64,000 bases of DNA from Thermochaetoides thermophila DSM 1495 (GCF_000221225.1 NW_006383032.1:2790001-2854000); one strand, 5' to 3'. Numbered from the stretch's first letter, positions 46,046-59,151 are shown. Numbers and translations are program-made. The notes: a model not told the origin generated them from the sequence alone.

Positions 46046-47458
46046 ATGGCTTCCTCCACCAATTCGCCGTTGGCGTTCCTGCGCAGTAATCCGGTCTTTG
46101 CCAGTCTCTCAGATCTTTACGATGCCTTCCAAGAAAGGAGGCAAAAGTTGGGTCTCTCGAACCCCGGTCTCGTTGAGAACATCGCCAAGGGTACGTCACG
46201 ACTGTCAGAGGGGTTGCTTTGTAGCCTGTGCCCGTCCTAGTGCTATGTGCATGACTTCCATATCAAGTTCACTTCTGACGCTGTTGTCCAAATGTAGAGG
46301 TCCAGCGCGATGTCCTCACCACCAACCTCATGTTCTCCGGCCTGCGGGCTGATCTCACGAAGGCCTTCAGCCTGAACCCCTTGTACGTTTCTCCTTGAGC
46401 TAGTCCGCGACCACCCCTCAGTCGCCTCTATCCCAGCCTCCCAGTCCTGGTAGAGGGCGCCTGTCTGGCCCCGGGCTTCTACCTTGCCGTCTCTTCCGCT
46501 TCGCCCCTTGCTGATCGAGTATCATGAAGATTCCAAGTGTCGCACCAGTTTGCGATGGGTGAGAGGTTGAGCCCCTACACCTTCGCTGCCCTCTATGGCA
46601 CCAGCAAGGTATGCGCGCATCGCTGAACCACAAGCGTCCAGTGTCATCTAATAAAATTGTTTCAGATGTTTGCCCAAGGTAACATCGATGACCAAGGCAA
46701 CCTTTCGACTACTTTCAACTACAGATGGACCCCTTCTTTCACCACCAAGACCCGCTTCCAGATCACTCCTGGTGCTACCGGTCAAGATATGGCCCAGTTC
46801 GAACACGAATACAGCGGCGCCGATTTCACTGCAACTATCAAGGCCCTTAACCCGTCTTTCCTTGAGGGTGGCTTGACCGGTATCTTCGTTGGCCAGTATC
46901 TTCAGTCCATCACCCCTAAGCTCTCCCTCGGTCTTGAGGCCGTTTGGCAGCGCGCCGGCCTTACCCAGGGCCCTGATACCGCTATCTCGTACGTTGGTCG
47001 CTATAAGACGGAGAACTGGATTGCCAGCGCCCAGCTGCAGGCTCAGGGTGCTCTCAACGCTTCCTACTGGCAGCGTCTGGGTGAGAAGGTTCAGGCCGGT
47101 GTTGACATGACCCTTTCCGTTAATCCTGGCGCCGCCATGATGGGTGGCCCTACCAAGGAGGGCATCACCACCTTCGGTGCCAAGTACGACTTCCGCATGT
47201 CCACCTTCCGTGCTCAGATCGATACCAAGGGCAAGCTCAGTTGCGTGCTCGAGAAGCGCGTTGCTGCTCCTGTCATGATGACCTTCGCCGCTGATGTGGA
47301 TCACTTCACGGTACGAATCCCTCATATCCTGAGAACGTTCCTTTCAGTAATGCTAACTTCCTCAACAGCAACAAGCCAAGGTCGGTGTTGGTATCTCGAT
47401 CGAGGCTGGCGGTGAGGAGCTTCAGGACCAGCAGCCTGCGCCCAATATTCCTTTCTAA
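46046..47458 (+). CDS. TOM40: Mitochondrial outer membrane translocase Tom40
   Basis: Beta-barrel import channel of the TOM complex; 347 residues. Exons: 46046-46190, 46298-46382, 46530-46608, 46666-47310 and 47369-47458, total 1044 nt. N-terminal helical segment [19 protein letters not shown], then the barrel start [20 protein letters not shown]. The third exon uses an AAG acceptor and restores [17 protein letters not shown]. Family blocks in the barrel include [18 protein letters not shown] and [13 protein letters not shown] near the end. Length and blocks match fungal Tom40 throughout. Confidence 0.97.
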
Positions 47459-49154
47459 ACGAATTGCGCTGGGAATGGCCGGCATGAGGGCACCAAGTCC
47501 TGATTCTCGTACTTGCTCACCCTGCTCCGCTCCGCTCACCTTGCAATTCCAATCTCTCGACCCCATAATCTAATGATCCACCTCGGGGACGTATCGCCGA
47601 AATCCCATCGCTGCGCTCCTCATCCAAATGTCATTTTTATATGTTTTCATCTCCATGTTTTCATAAACCTCTGGTCATCGGTTCAACGGTCCTAGTAAAA
47701 AACGGCCCATGAAGGAAAAGAGGTCACAAATCCCTTTATTCGTATCCGGTTCCGGTTTCTTGCATAATCGGCTTCTGGACGAAACAATAGACTTCATCAC
47801 CACACTCCTCCCACATAATCGCCCCTTTGAATCCTTCCAACTATCGACCGGCTTCATATGCCCGGGCGGTCTTTCTGTCTCTTTCCTCCTCTCTTCATCC
47901 ATCTACTGGGTAAAAGGTGTGGGATTTGAGCCGGCAGGGAAAGATTTTAAGGGGCAACAATCCTTATGGGAGTTCCGAAACTTATGTGTACGATAGACTC
48001 GTGGAGATGGGGTTGGGCAAGAAAGAGATCGGGGCAAAGGTCGGGCGTTGGTTGTGGTGAGAGGGAATAGGAAAGGAAGCGGTTTACCCCTCGGTTTGTT
48101 GGGCTGGGCCGGTCGGTCTGATTTGCAGAGAAGCTGAAAAGGCAACGAAAGGGAGAAAGATTTGGTTGAAAGAATGGGAAGGAACGTGGTTTGAGATGTT
48201 TGAAACCACCACCTCTTTCCCCAACCCCTGGCTGTTTTGTCGACACATTCATTGTGAAGGACGAACGGGTTATGGGCTGTAAATATAGTAGTGGTCAGAA
48301 ATTTTCGGTGTGGGACATGTGTATTTGTACAGTACAGCAACGTAGGCATGTAAGGGACGGACGGAATGTGACGACTGGGTGAGGTTGGGTTTGGCAATCA
48401 CATTTGAGCTGGAATGATTTAGTTTCGTCTGGCATGATATTGAGTGCTTGAAAGGCGGTCATCGCTTGGAACTTCCCGGTTTTCAATTGTGGTGAGCTCT
48501 TGGGTGTATTTGCTCTAGAGGACAAGGTTGTTGAGCAGGAAGTCCTTTGCTTCGTATGTTGGGTTGACGACCAAGAAGGGAGGATGAGCATACATTATTC
48601 AACATGAAGGCTCGTGGTGTGGATAAGCAGAAGTAATAAATATCAAATTCCTCCGGGTATTGGTATCGAAGCCCCCCCCTCTGAACTTCACCTGCCAGCT
48701 TTTTTGTAACCTCATACAAGCATTAAAATGATATACAGGAAGCTTTGAGACTGAAAGATAAACTTCACCCCTGTGTTTGTTTTTAGTTACCCAGACCCCA
48801 AACATATTGCAGTCCCTTTTGGCTTTTATTTCTCCTCTCCAGCCCTCACCAATGCACTTGCGCTACGGGAAGAAGCGATGAAGGGAAGCAGGACCCGTAG
48901 CTTAGGCCATGCGGTTATCAACACTAGTACAGGATAGAAACCTTTGAGAAAACCAAACTCAGGTCTCAGTCAACCCAACATGCTATTTCACCAACCCTTG
49001 AACTCCATCCCAACAAAACCCAACCAATCCGCGATGGACATGAACCAAACCCATGACCATGTATGCCCTTTCATAGTCATGACCATGCTGATGACCTTAA
49101 ACATGCGGTTTGCTCCAGTCGAAGAACACCATGTAGCGAGTCCCTTCTTCTCCA
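47459..49154. other. Convergent TOM40/USP 3' region
   Basis: 1.7 kb. There is T- and A-rich low-complexity sequence in places, and minor short open frames. I see no gene or structured RNA. Confidence 0.5.
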
Positions 49155-52052
49155 TTACATAACAATACACTCCCGATCCGGCTCACTATCGCTCTTTGAG
49201 GGTTCTTTAGACCCCCTTCTCTTGTTTTTATCCGACCGGTCGCGGCTCTTGGACGGTTTCCGCTCCTTCTTATTGTTCCCCTGACGATGCTGTTCCTTGT
49301 CCTTCTCAGCATCCTTCTCCTTGTCCTGATCTTTTTCTTTCTCTTTATTCTTATCTTTATCCTTCTTCTTGTCCTTTTCCTTCTTCCCCCTTTTCTCCTT
49401 GCTCACGCTAGCGGAACCGTTTTCATCACCTTCGACAATCGTCCCATCAGCGGAATCCCCGGCCCCAGTGGCAGCCTCACCCCCGTTATTAGACGACGAA
49501 GCCGATGCGTCGCCACTACGCCGTGAGAATCCAAGCCGAGACATGGTCAGGCTGATTCTGTTCTCTCCCATCTGGCTCGTCGGTCGAGACTTGTTGCCCG
49601 ACTTGGTGAAACGTGCCGCGGCACGCGAGAGGCGTGTCGAGTTGTAGCTGCTGCCGGCATCGTCTTGTGGGGGGATGGCTGGTGAAGCTGGCTGTGTGCT
49701 GGAAACGGGGGCTGTCGCGGCTGAAGTGATACTTGGACCGTTGGCGGGCTCTGAGAAGGAGATGCTTCCGCGTCGGGCTGGAGTTGAAGCGTCGTGCGGG
49801 AAAAGTGTCGTACTGGTCGAGTAGGGATCCTCATCCAGGCTGAAGCGTGGAGGGCGGTCAATGTCGGAGCTGAGCCGGCCGTTCATGCGGAAGTTGCTGT
49901 GTGTGATCGTTGTAGAGGAATCGAAGTAGCTGCTTGGTGGCCGTGAAGCTGTTGAATTGGGGTTCGTTTCGACGCTCGGCGTTCCGGGGATATAGGTCGT
50001 CGATTCAACATAGGAAGGAGGGTCGCCAACGGATCCATCCGTTGATGCTGTAGCAAAGTCAAACATCGGAACGATTTGGTAGAAAAGAAGATACGGCATC
50101 TCCTCACGTAGACATTTCCTGATATCGTCCACGTAGGTTACCCGCTTGTCAATGGACAAGTCATCGAACATTACCCATTGCTCCTCTTCATAATCTGGGG
50201 GGGGGTCGTGATCATGGCGACGGTTGTCTGTGAGTAGCTTAGGCGCAACTCGAGCAAAAGCGACATAATGTCCGCTGTGGAGGGAATCACCACGATGGCA
50301 GACAACCGACTGCAGGACGAGCTTGTACTCCTGGCTTAGTCCATTTGATGCCTGGCCTTCCTTCTCATCAACGACCATAAAATGAGGAAGACGCATGCAG
50401 TCAGGTATGTCGATGAGAGTGTTCTGCCGCTTGGGAATGCCCTCCGGAGTCATGGTATACCGCTTCAGGCAGATTCCCACCATGGGACGCTGATTGAAAT
50501 GCTGAGCAACCTCTAGGTCGCTTTTAGGCTGACCATTGGATGCAGCATGCCATGCTAGAGTCGAGGTTAGCTAGAATGCCTTATTGTCACCGTCGGGGTG
50601 AACACTTACGAATCAATCGGAAGAACTGCCAAGCGGGGATGGTCACGGCCTTGACCACGTTGGAACCCGTCCGTTTCGCTCGTTGAAGTAGACTCCTTGA
50701 TTCGGGGTCATTGGACTGATGTTCACCATCCACCACTATCCGCTGAATGATGCTCGTAGATCTTGTACGGGACGTGGAAGACGATGAGGGGGAATCAAAG
50801 TTCACGGCAGAAGGATCTGTTGACACTGGCGATTGAGTAATGCCATTCAAAGTCCAGCGCCGTTGAAGAGGTGTGCCTGGAGCTTTTTCGCCCGGCGTTT
50901 CGGAATCATCGTCGGTCACAAGTCGAATTGTAGTCTTAGGTGTTGGGGTGGGAATATCAACGGACTTCTTTTCCTCCAAAGTGTCTCGCAGGACGTCAAC
51001 TTTGTTGTTGAAATACTCTTCTAGGCAATCTTCGAGCTTAATCCCCTTTCCGTCGGAATCAGGGGGGACAGCCAGGTTGAGTAGGCGCTCATGGACAACC
51101 TTGTGGTCGTCTGCATCCTTCTTCCCTTGATGGAAAAGGTCAACTTGCAGGGCGAGCAAAGGCAGCTGCAACGTTTCGGTGATGAACGCAAATGCCTCGG
51201 AAGTATCTTGCTGCTCTAAAAGCTCTGCATCCTTCCAGCCGCAGGCGGCTAGGGTCTCTTGAATCATTTGGGTCTGCGGGACGTATTAGCATCAAGAACA
51301 AATGCTGCAAGGAATACAAGGGGGAAGAGCCCCGGCTTACCAAGTCCGTGTGAATCAGCTTTCCACTCCTCAACATGTTCACCCAAAGCCGGAGCAAAGC
51401 TGCTAGTTTCCTCGGAGCTTCCTCATTCAGATCGTTCTTCAGCATGCATTCGAAGGCTGAAAGTTTCGCAAACATGGCGAACAGCAAAGCGTCGAGGTAA
51501 CATGTGACATTCCCCCTGTTTTCTGCTCCCTGCATCTCAACATTGGGGTCATATGGTAGTATGATCCCTGAGAAGGCTTGCTGCTGTAATTGTATTAATT
51601 CCACAGCCTTGTCGCAGTCACCGGCGGCGAATTTGGAGTTGAGTGCACGTCGGATTATTTCGTTTGAGACCTCATTGTAATTCAGCTCTTGTAGCCGCTT
51701 GGTCACAGCCTCGATCTATGGTTGATGGTTAGCAATTGGGGGTTAGAAGGCTTCAGGGGTTGCGATACGGCTTGCCTTTGTTGACAGTTTTTCCTCCTCT
51801 TCTTTTTCCTTTTGCGCCTGCTTTGCTGACTCGGGTTTGAAGATGGAAAGCCATGATTCGGTTGTCAGGGGTCGCAGCTGAGCATGCTGTTAGCAGTTGT
51901 TGGCGGCCAAAACTGTGTTGTAGGAGCGCGATTGTACGTACTCTACCTGGTACTGGCTCTGACGATCTGTTGCGCCGGTGACTGCTGGATTTATCCCCAT
52001 TTCGTTCCCGCACGCTGCGGAATAGAGAGCTGGCCGCCTTCATCTTGTCCAT
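49155..52052 (-). CDS. Ubiquitin-specific protease with CaaX terminus
   Basis: Peptidase C19 deubiquitinase of 883 residues. Exons: 52052-51942, 51877-51776, 51715-51341, 51273-50610 and 50554-49155, total 2652 nt. The catalytic Cys box is GNVTCYLDALLFAMF (Cys143); the catalytic His box is HSGHYVAF (His513), followed by WVMFDDLSI. Between them is a long disordered insert (about 240-400). After the catalytic domain comes a Ser/Thr-rich region, then about 80 Lys/Asp/Glu-rich residues with basic clusters, ending CIVM (880-883), a good CaaX box for prenylation. The donor of intron 2 appears to be GC (AAG|GCAAGC). The role inferred is deubiquitination at a membrane; the subfamily is not recognised. 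Confidence 0.92.
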
Positions 52053-55000
52053 TTCTTTCAGAAAAAGCAACAGCAAGTGGCTGTTATCCCACGAAAGGCG
52101 AAGCTGTTGCGGGCAACAACAGGAAGAGTCGAGCACAAAAGAAGCTGCGGCGAACTCTCGGGCTCTCAAGACAGATCGCGCACAAATCACGGCAGGGTCT
52201 CTTGATAGGGCAGGTAGTTGAGCGACGCAGAGACCAACGTGGGATTAGCGAAAAGGCATCTTGGCACCATGAACCAATGCAAGGCACAGCCGGTCCTGGA
52301 ATGGGTATAGCCCCCTGGTGTTGGTTATCAAACAGAAAGCAGAAAAGGAGCCTGGTCTTGCGGTGCGTAATCTCAGAACAAGGCAAGCTCTAGGCGGAGC
52401 GGCAGTTGTGTTATCGACAGGGCGGATAAGCTCGGAATGGCGGTACACAAGGATTCAGGTACATGTACGGGACCTTATTCACGGAAGCACGGGAGGGTGT
52501 GAACTGTGAAGGTGTGAAGGGCGTCTGCAGAGAACCGGGGAAAAGCTGGATAAGACAACTGGATGGGCAACGCGCGCTTAAGCTGTAGTTGAAAAGCCAT
52601 GTGCTCCTGTGGCCTTGAATGAACGTGTTAGGATGCGGAGCTGGGGTAACGTTGGATGTCCGCTGCGCTGCCTTTTTTTGCAGACTGCGGTGCGCAGCTG
52701 CTGCAGCTCGTCGATGGGATTCGGGGATTTGGGAACCTGGGATTGAACGGGTACCGCTGGATCGGACGACCGCACGATAGATACGTCACCTGGATCCTGA
52801 AGTCCAGGATTTTTGGCTTTGATCTGGTGTGAACCTCGAGTGGGATGCTCAGAACAATAATGACCAGTAGGAGATATGTACCCGGTAATTGAGGTCATCC
52901 AATCGAGTGTCGATGGCGACAGTGACATTGACTGGGCGATGGAGATTCGCGCTGAGATGCGCGGAAGGCTTGTATTCAGTGCGGCGAAGGGCAACCACAT
53001 ATCTGCGAGTGGGTTCCTAAAATGGAGTCGCATCCAAGCTCGCAACTTGCCAAGCCATCAGTGGGGCTTAAGGGTGGCAGCCCCCAAGGAGCTGGGTAGC
53101 CTTCTCTCCGCTGTGCTAGCCTAACCAGGCAAACTGAGCAACGTTGGCGGACTTTTTTTCCTTGAGATCGATTCCTGCCCGAGTTTAGTGCAGGCTGTGC
53201 AAGCAGCATGTCGTTCCGCTGCACGTTGCCAGCAAGTCATCTGTCAAGACCAGTTTCCCACCAAACCAATGTCTGAAAGATGCATCGAGGGGCAACAGCA
53301 CCAAATGAGACGGGTCTTCCTGGGTCGATTTGGAGGAGCTTGCAGATGCCGGCCCACGTCGCTACACATTCTGAGGCACCTAAGCGAGTACTTTCACAGT
53401 GGTGTCTCATGCTTGCAACTCGCAATTCGCAGCTCGCGCACAGCGCAGAATGGATCATGATGGGTTATCAGGCTTGAGATCCAGACAGCAGTAAGGCAAA
53501 CGCACACAACTGCCTTGGATCGAATCACCCAATTTTGTCTCTGTGCATTCAAAACGAAACAGCACTGCGTGACCTGCAACACTTACGACGCCGGTGATAA
53601 TACTGGCTGACGACGCCCTGCCAGTGGCCAACCCGCGCTGTCCTGGATTTTGGTCATCCTAGCAGTGCCTACTAAGCAGCAAAAGGTGCCATAGTTTACT
53701 AGTCCATACTGGAGACAGTTCTATTGCCAGGCTCTCACCTGATCTTGGTCTACGCGGCCTTAACACTCATGACCTGCTGCTCCCGTGGGTGTGGTTATCA
53801 TTCTATTTCATTCCTCCTACAACCTGTTCCAGCCTGGCGGATCTTGCATTCACTTTGACGCAAATGTGTTGTCAAGTGGATAGGTGAAACAGTCGGTCAT
53901 AAGGACTGCTTGTAGATATACCTGTCTGCTAGCGTTGCCTGCTCTCATAATCGGATCAGGGCTTTTATGTAATTGATTTGATATTACCACAGATATGAGC
54001 AAGGACACTCTCTTTTTGTCAACCAAATAATTGTTTGGGCAGAGTTTACCGCAATATACAAGCAAGGCGTTGATTCAACGATAATCCGCAGGCTGTAAGA
54101 TGGCAAGTATAGAAGCGGCCGGCCTACTTTACGGGGCTTTGGCAGCCAACTGTGGATGGGAGGGCTTCAGCGAGCTTTGCTCATGAGCTTCGTATCAACA
54201 ACATACATGTTAATTATTAAAAGGACTTGAGAACCTTACTAGAGGAGAACGTCGTGCCCAACCGTGATGGTGTGAATTTGTTAAACTCCACGTGCCTGGT
54301 CTGCTCATGTTTAATACCGTGTGTCTGTATGACAGATATATGGTGTAGCCAGTCATCTTCACCATGGTGTGAATCCATGGATTTGAAACAGCTAAACAAG
54401 CAGGAACTGTAGCATTGGTTTGCTCAAGATGATCACTGAGTACACAATAAATGTCTCCCAAGAGAACTGTTCCAAGTCAATGTTGACGCAACGTATGCTC
54501 GTTCATGTGGATGCTTCCTTCTTTAGTAAACAAGTACACATCTAGGATTCGTCAGCATAATCTTGTACAAATTGATGACCTGCATGTACGAGTAAGACAG
54601 CGTTACATAGTTGTGCTAATCGGGCTGGGGCCGAGCCGTCGAAAAATCGACGGGCCCCGGTCAACCCCCGGATCAGCCGACCTTAAAATACCGGCCCGGC
54701 GCTTCCAGGACTGCGTCAGGCGGGAACACCGCGTGAGCACCTGGATGTCCGAGAGGGGCCACGCAGCGGCTTACTTAGATACTTATAGAGGCTCCGTAGT
54801 AATCAGAAACAGTCATGTAGCTAGACGCTGACTAGTTGTCGGCTAGGCTCCCAGTCGGAACTTGTAAGTGTCAAGGCAAAGCACTAAAGCCCCAGGTTGA
54901 TCTTTAACATATGTTCCCTCTGATCCTTGCAGATCTCGGCCCATCCTCCCAGCCTGGATACCACATGCACGTTTCGAAGTTGACCCCAACCAGTCAGAAT

Positions 55001-55648
55001 GGAGAAAGGCTGACCACACCCGCCCAAAGAAGACATCAAGAGATGGACACCGCTGATCAGTGCTGGTGAGAACATGAGGTTGAGTGAAGGGCGAATAGCG
55101 GTTTGACACATTGTGATAATGCTTTGATCCAAAAACACTTCCATCTTTGAAGAATGGCGAGGAACGTAAAATTATTTTAGGAGCTATGACAGGGTCAATA
55201 CAAGGCCAGGATGTCATCTTCCGGACGGTCGCTAACAAGACAGCCAAGTCAAGCCGCCTCGACGTTGGATCAGCTTCTGGTTTGCTTGGCGCTCCCCCGC
55301 ACTGAGCCAGCAACAGCACTGGGCGGCGCGCTGGCGGGTAGCGGAGCAGCCAGTAACCCCACTGGAGGTTGGGGTAAAACACCTTGACAGGGACCGAGGC
55401 CGCGGTACCTCGGCATGCGCCGGTAATCGTACCAGTTTCGAGTCCAGAACCTCGCTTTAGCCATTACTTCAAACAACAACAAAGTTCCCGTCCATCCCAT
55501 CGAATGCTGTTGAGAAGAAAGACATCCTTTTTCCTTTCATCAAGTTCAAACCAGCTCCAATCGTTTGCTTCTCTGTGAGACCGCCCCGACCTTCTGGCCC
55601 AACCTATACCCTCACTTCCTATTCAAGTAGTTTGTGTGAACAACCACC
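52053..55648. other. Largest intergenic gap, USP/ACAD divergent
   Basis: 3.6 kb upstream of both genes. 53600-54600 is AT-rich with many stops. A GC-rich island lies at about 54620-54775 (separate entry). I find no supportable gene, tRNA or 5S rRNA. Confidence 0.5.
54600..54832. mobile_element. Possible solo LTR or element remnant with hairpin
   Basis: A sharply bounded GC-rich segment sits in AT-rich surroundings. It begins near GTTACATAGTTGTGC, contains a hairpin at 54627-54658 (GGGGCC and CGTCGA pair with TCGACG and GGCCCC around an AAAA loop, with a GAGC bulge), and ends in an AT-rich part near CTTATAGAGGCTCCGTAG. The layout recalls fungal gypsy-type LTRs. No target-site duplication or second copy is visible, so this is tentative. 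Confidence 0.25.
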
Positions 55649-57196
55649 ATGTCGGCTCACATTCCCGCTGCTGTAAGAATACCTGCCTTTTCATGTCTGA
55701 TGTGCTGTGCATGACTTATACGAATGGTTGCTGGCAGGTCCGTCACAAGGTCAGCGAGAGGGCAAAGAAGACCCTCGACCTTGTTGCTAAGTTCGTTGAG
55801 GAGGACTGCATTCCGTACGTGCACCCTCGTACAATGCTTTGATCGTCACTTATTGATATCTAACCCCTTAATAGCGCCGATGCTGTCTTCGAGGCCCAGA
55901 TCGGCGTCGGTGACGCCCGGTGGCAGTCTCACCCTCAGATTCTCGAGGACCTGAAGAAGAAGGCCCGGTCACTTGGGCTCTGGAACATGTTCCTGCCGGT
56001 TGGCCACTACAAGGAGTCTCCCGGCTTCACCAACCTCGAGTACGGCCTGATGGCCGAGTGGCTGGGCAAGTCCCGCATCGCCTCTGAGGCCGTTAATTGC
56101 GCTGCCCCCGACACGGGCAACATGGAGGTGTTAGCCAAGTACGGTAATGAGCAGCAGAAGGCCAAGTGGCTAAAGCCCCTTATGGACGGCGTGATCCGGT
56201 CGGCCTTTCTCATGACGGAGCCTCAGGTCGCTTCGTCAGACGCCCGCAACATCGAGATGAAGATTGAGCGCGATGGCGACTACTATGTTCTGAACGGCCA
56301 GGTGAGTGATGGTTGGCCCTGAGATAGCCGACATAAAATTCGTCTGACTGTGCACCCAGAAATGGTGGTCCAGCGGTGCCGGTGACCCGCGTTGCAAGAT
56401 CTACGTGGTCATGGGCAAGAGCGATCCCAAGAACCCCGACCCTTACAAGCAGCAGTCCGTCATCCTGGTGCCGGCCGACACCCCCGGCATTACCATCCAT
56501 CGCATGCTCTCGGTCTACGGTTACGACGATGCCCCTCACGGCCACGGTCACATCAGCTTCAAGAACGTCCGCGTCCCGAAGGAGAATCTCGTCCTTGGCG
56601 AGGGTCGCGGTTTCGAGATCATCCAGGGCCGTCTCGGCCCCGGCCGTATCCACCACGCCATGCGCACCATTGGTGCTGCTGAGCGCGCTCTCGAGTGGAT
56701 GCTGGCTCGCATCAACGACCCGGCCAAGACCCCCTTCGGCAAGCAGCTGCGCGAGCACGGCGTCATCCTCGAGTGGGTTGCCCGCTCGCGCATTGATATC
56801 GATGCCGCTCGCATGGTCGTCCTCAACGCCGCCATCCGCATGGACGAAGAAGGCCCCAAGGCTGCTCTGAAGGAGATTGCTCAGGCCAAGGTTCTTGCTC
56901 CCAAGGTCGCCCTTGAGGTTATTGACCGTGCTGTCCAGTCATTTGGCGGTGCCGGTGTCAGCCAAGACACACCTCTCGCCAACATGTGGGCTCAGATTCG
57001 CACCCTGCGGTTGGCTGATGGCCCCGATGAGGTGCACCTGCGCCAGATGGGCCGTAACGAGAGCCGCAAGGGCAAGGAGATTGCTGCCAAGATTGCCCGA
57101 CAGAAGGCCAAGACCGAGGAACTGATGAAGCAGTACGGGGCGAAGAAGCAGGAGCTCGGTGCTAACATTCAGGCGACGCGGTATGGGAAGAACTAG
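55649..57196 (+). CDS. Acyl-CoA dehydrogenase (ACAD10/11-like)
   Basis: FAD-dependent acyl-CoA dehydrogenase of 454 residues. Exons: 55649-55672, 55738-55814, 55875-56301 and 56360-57196, total 1365 nt. Start MSAHIPAAVRHKVSERAKK. Family features include NLEYGLMAEWLGKS, the flavin-contact block FLMTEPQVASSDARN, NGQKWWSSGAGDPRC over the last intron, LGPGRIHHAMR and FGGAGVSQDTPLANMWAQIR, then TLRLADGPDEVH. These match the ACAD10/11 branch found in many filamentous fungi. The substrate (long or branched acyl-CoA) is not certain. No PTS1 is present (C-terminus YGKN), and no clear mitochondrial presequence is seen. Confidence 0.93.
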
Positions 57197-57837
57197 AGGG
57201 CTGGACAGGGGGGGTGATGTGGTAGCTAATGCTTGTCTCTGTACTTCGTCGTGTATCCATGGTTTTATGCACTGTTAACTGGTCAAATGTGGTCCAATGA
57301 GCCAATGAAGCGTGCTTGCAGTTCTGACTCATTCAGTTCACTTGATCGTCGATGCCTCCAGTCAGCAACCCGAAATCGTTTTCTTTTGGTGATTCCGTTC
57401 CCGCAAAGTGACGTCGCATCCCGGGTCCACCCTCCTCTTGCCAGGGGTGCTAACTGTTGTGGGACCCGCCAGCCCTGTTGTTGCCCAGGAGACCCTGCCG
57501 GAACAGGAAGTTTGTTTTTGCCTTTTTTTTTCCCGGGGCTGACCACACACATCACTCCAGCACCACATTCCGCATTCCTGCATCTCATTTCTCTACGCTC
57601 TTTAAAGCCTCGACAGACACTCACAACAGAGCTTTCCCATCTTCCTTCGACAACTACTCTCACTGTTGTAGACAACTCCATATTGCTGCACAATTTGCAG
57701 AGTTCGATTCTGCTGCATCTCCGACTCTCTTGCATTTCCCTGCACAGTACGACCACTGGCTGAGCTCGCTTTGTCCTTGCTTCGTCAAGACAACACCACA
57801 TCAGATCTGCCTATCGCCAATCAGTACAACAATCATC
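57197..57837. other. Intergenic: ACAD 3' side and SPO12 leader
   Basis: About 640 bp. The part nearer SPO12 is C/T-rich, like a fungal 5' leader. Nothing else is recognisable. Confidence 0.5.
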
Positions 57838-58332
57838 ATGTCCGGCAACGTCCTCGCTCCCCGTGACGCTAACACTGCCATTCCCGCTCCCACCGACGCC
57901 GAGATGGCTACCAACACCAAGCCCAACATAATGAGCATGGAGTACCATCGCCAGGTCTTCCAGTCCAAAATGAAGGAGGCTACTGAGTGCGTTTCCCCAT
58001 CTCGTGACTCCATAGTATCCTCTTCCAGCATTCGAACAGATTGGCTGACCCTGAATTGCTTAACAGGAACAAGACCTACATTTCGCCCTCGGACAATATC
58101 ATGAGCCCCTGCACTGCCAAGCTCAGCGCCTTTCGTAGCAAGCAGGTTGGGAAGTACGTCGCCACTGCGCGCCGATGTCAACGACACACAAATTGTAGGG
58201 CAATTGCTAACAACTGGTTGCAGGGTCAAGCCCAAGTCGTTGTTCGCTCAAGCCTCGGCTAAGAGCCTGCAGGCCAGCGCCAACGGCGAAGATGTCTTTG
58301 GTAGCAAACCAGCCGTTCCGAAGGCCAACTAA
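57838..58332 (+). CDS. SPO12: Spo12 family protein
   Basis: Small protein of 114 residues. Exons: 57838-57986, 58067-58153 and 58224-58332, total 345 nt. The Spo12 signature YISPSDNIMSPCTAKLSAFR (residues 54-73) crosses no intron and is complete, including the NIMSPC core. In yeast Spo12 acts in the FEAR network that releases Cdc14 in early anaphase; the Ser in the core is a phosphosite there. The rest is polar and probably disordered, which is normal for the family. It lies head-to-tail behind the acyl-CoA dehydrogenase. Confidence 0.92.
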
Positions 58333-59151
58333 GGTCTCTGCAGGCTGGCCCAAACTGTTCCCCTCAGCCCGACTGTTCACTGATTTTGGTGGCAAACTGC
58401 TATGCTCTTGTTCTCCTTCACCTGCAGTTTATTACCTTGTCCCAGGATATCTCTTCTCGGGTCGAAGGAGGGGCAAAGAGCGGGGTCACAATCACTTTCC
58501 TTATTATCATTGGGTGGAGAAATGGGTTTGTTGGACTACCGGGATTGGGTTGGTAACAAGGCGGCGTTCTGGACGGTTTGCTTTTTTTTTTCTTTGATGG
58601 GTTTACTTGTATGGTATATCGTGTTGTGGGGAGCTGTATGGAACTAAATTGCCTTACGACTGGGTCATCATGGGTGCGAACCCGAAATACATTGTGTGTA
58701 AATCTTTCGTGGTTCCGTTTTGGTACTACATCAGGGAAACAAATGTCTCAAGACCAGCCCTTCTGATCTCTCTGTAGGGTAGTTTTCTTTTCTTTTTCTT
58801 TCCCCTAACATATCATCACGATAGGGCCGAAAGCCTGAAATAGAGAGTTATAAACAACTGCTTTCGTCCCGAGTCTTAACTACCCGGGTTAGTTCAGTCC
58901 AAATATCCGAACATAGGTTTGGCTTTAAACCGCAGTATCGTCCATGGCCAGATGTCGAAAGCTTGTTACATCTAATTGCTTTGCATAACACCAGAGCAAA
59001 TATTTTTCGCACCGTCCCCAACGCCAAGCAAAGTCGTGATTCAACCCAAAAGAGTTGGTGCAAGTCGTATATCTGAATTGCCTATACATAACTGTGGCTC
59101 TGGACTGTGTGGTTATCCATTTGACGAGATGGTACTGTTGTCACCAGGGAT
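58333..59151. other. Convergent SPO12/DRG1 3' region
   Basis: About 820 bp of 3' sequence with T-rich stretches near 58580 and 58780. No gene or RNA is seen. Confidence 0.5.

Noticed and set aside
53600..54600. AT-rich stretch as a RIP-mutated transposon
   Set aside because: No remnant of transposase or reverse transcriptase reading frames and no repeats are visible. Composition alone is not enough.
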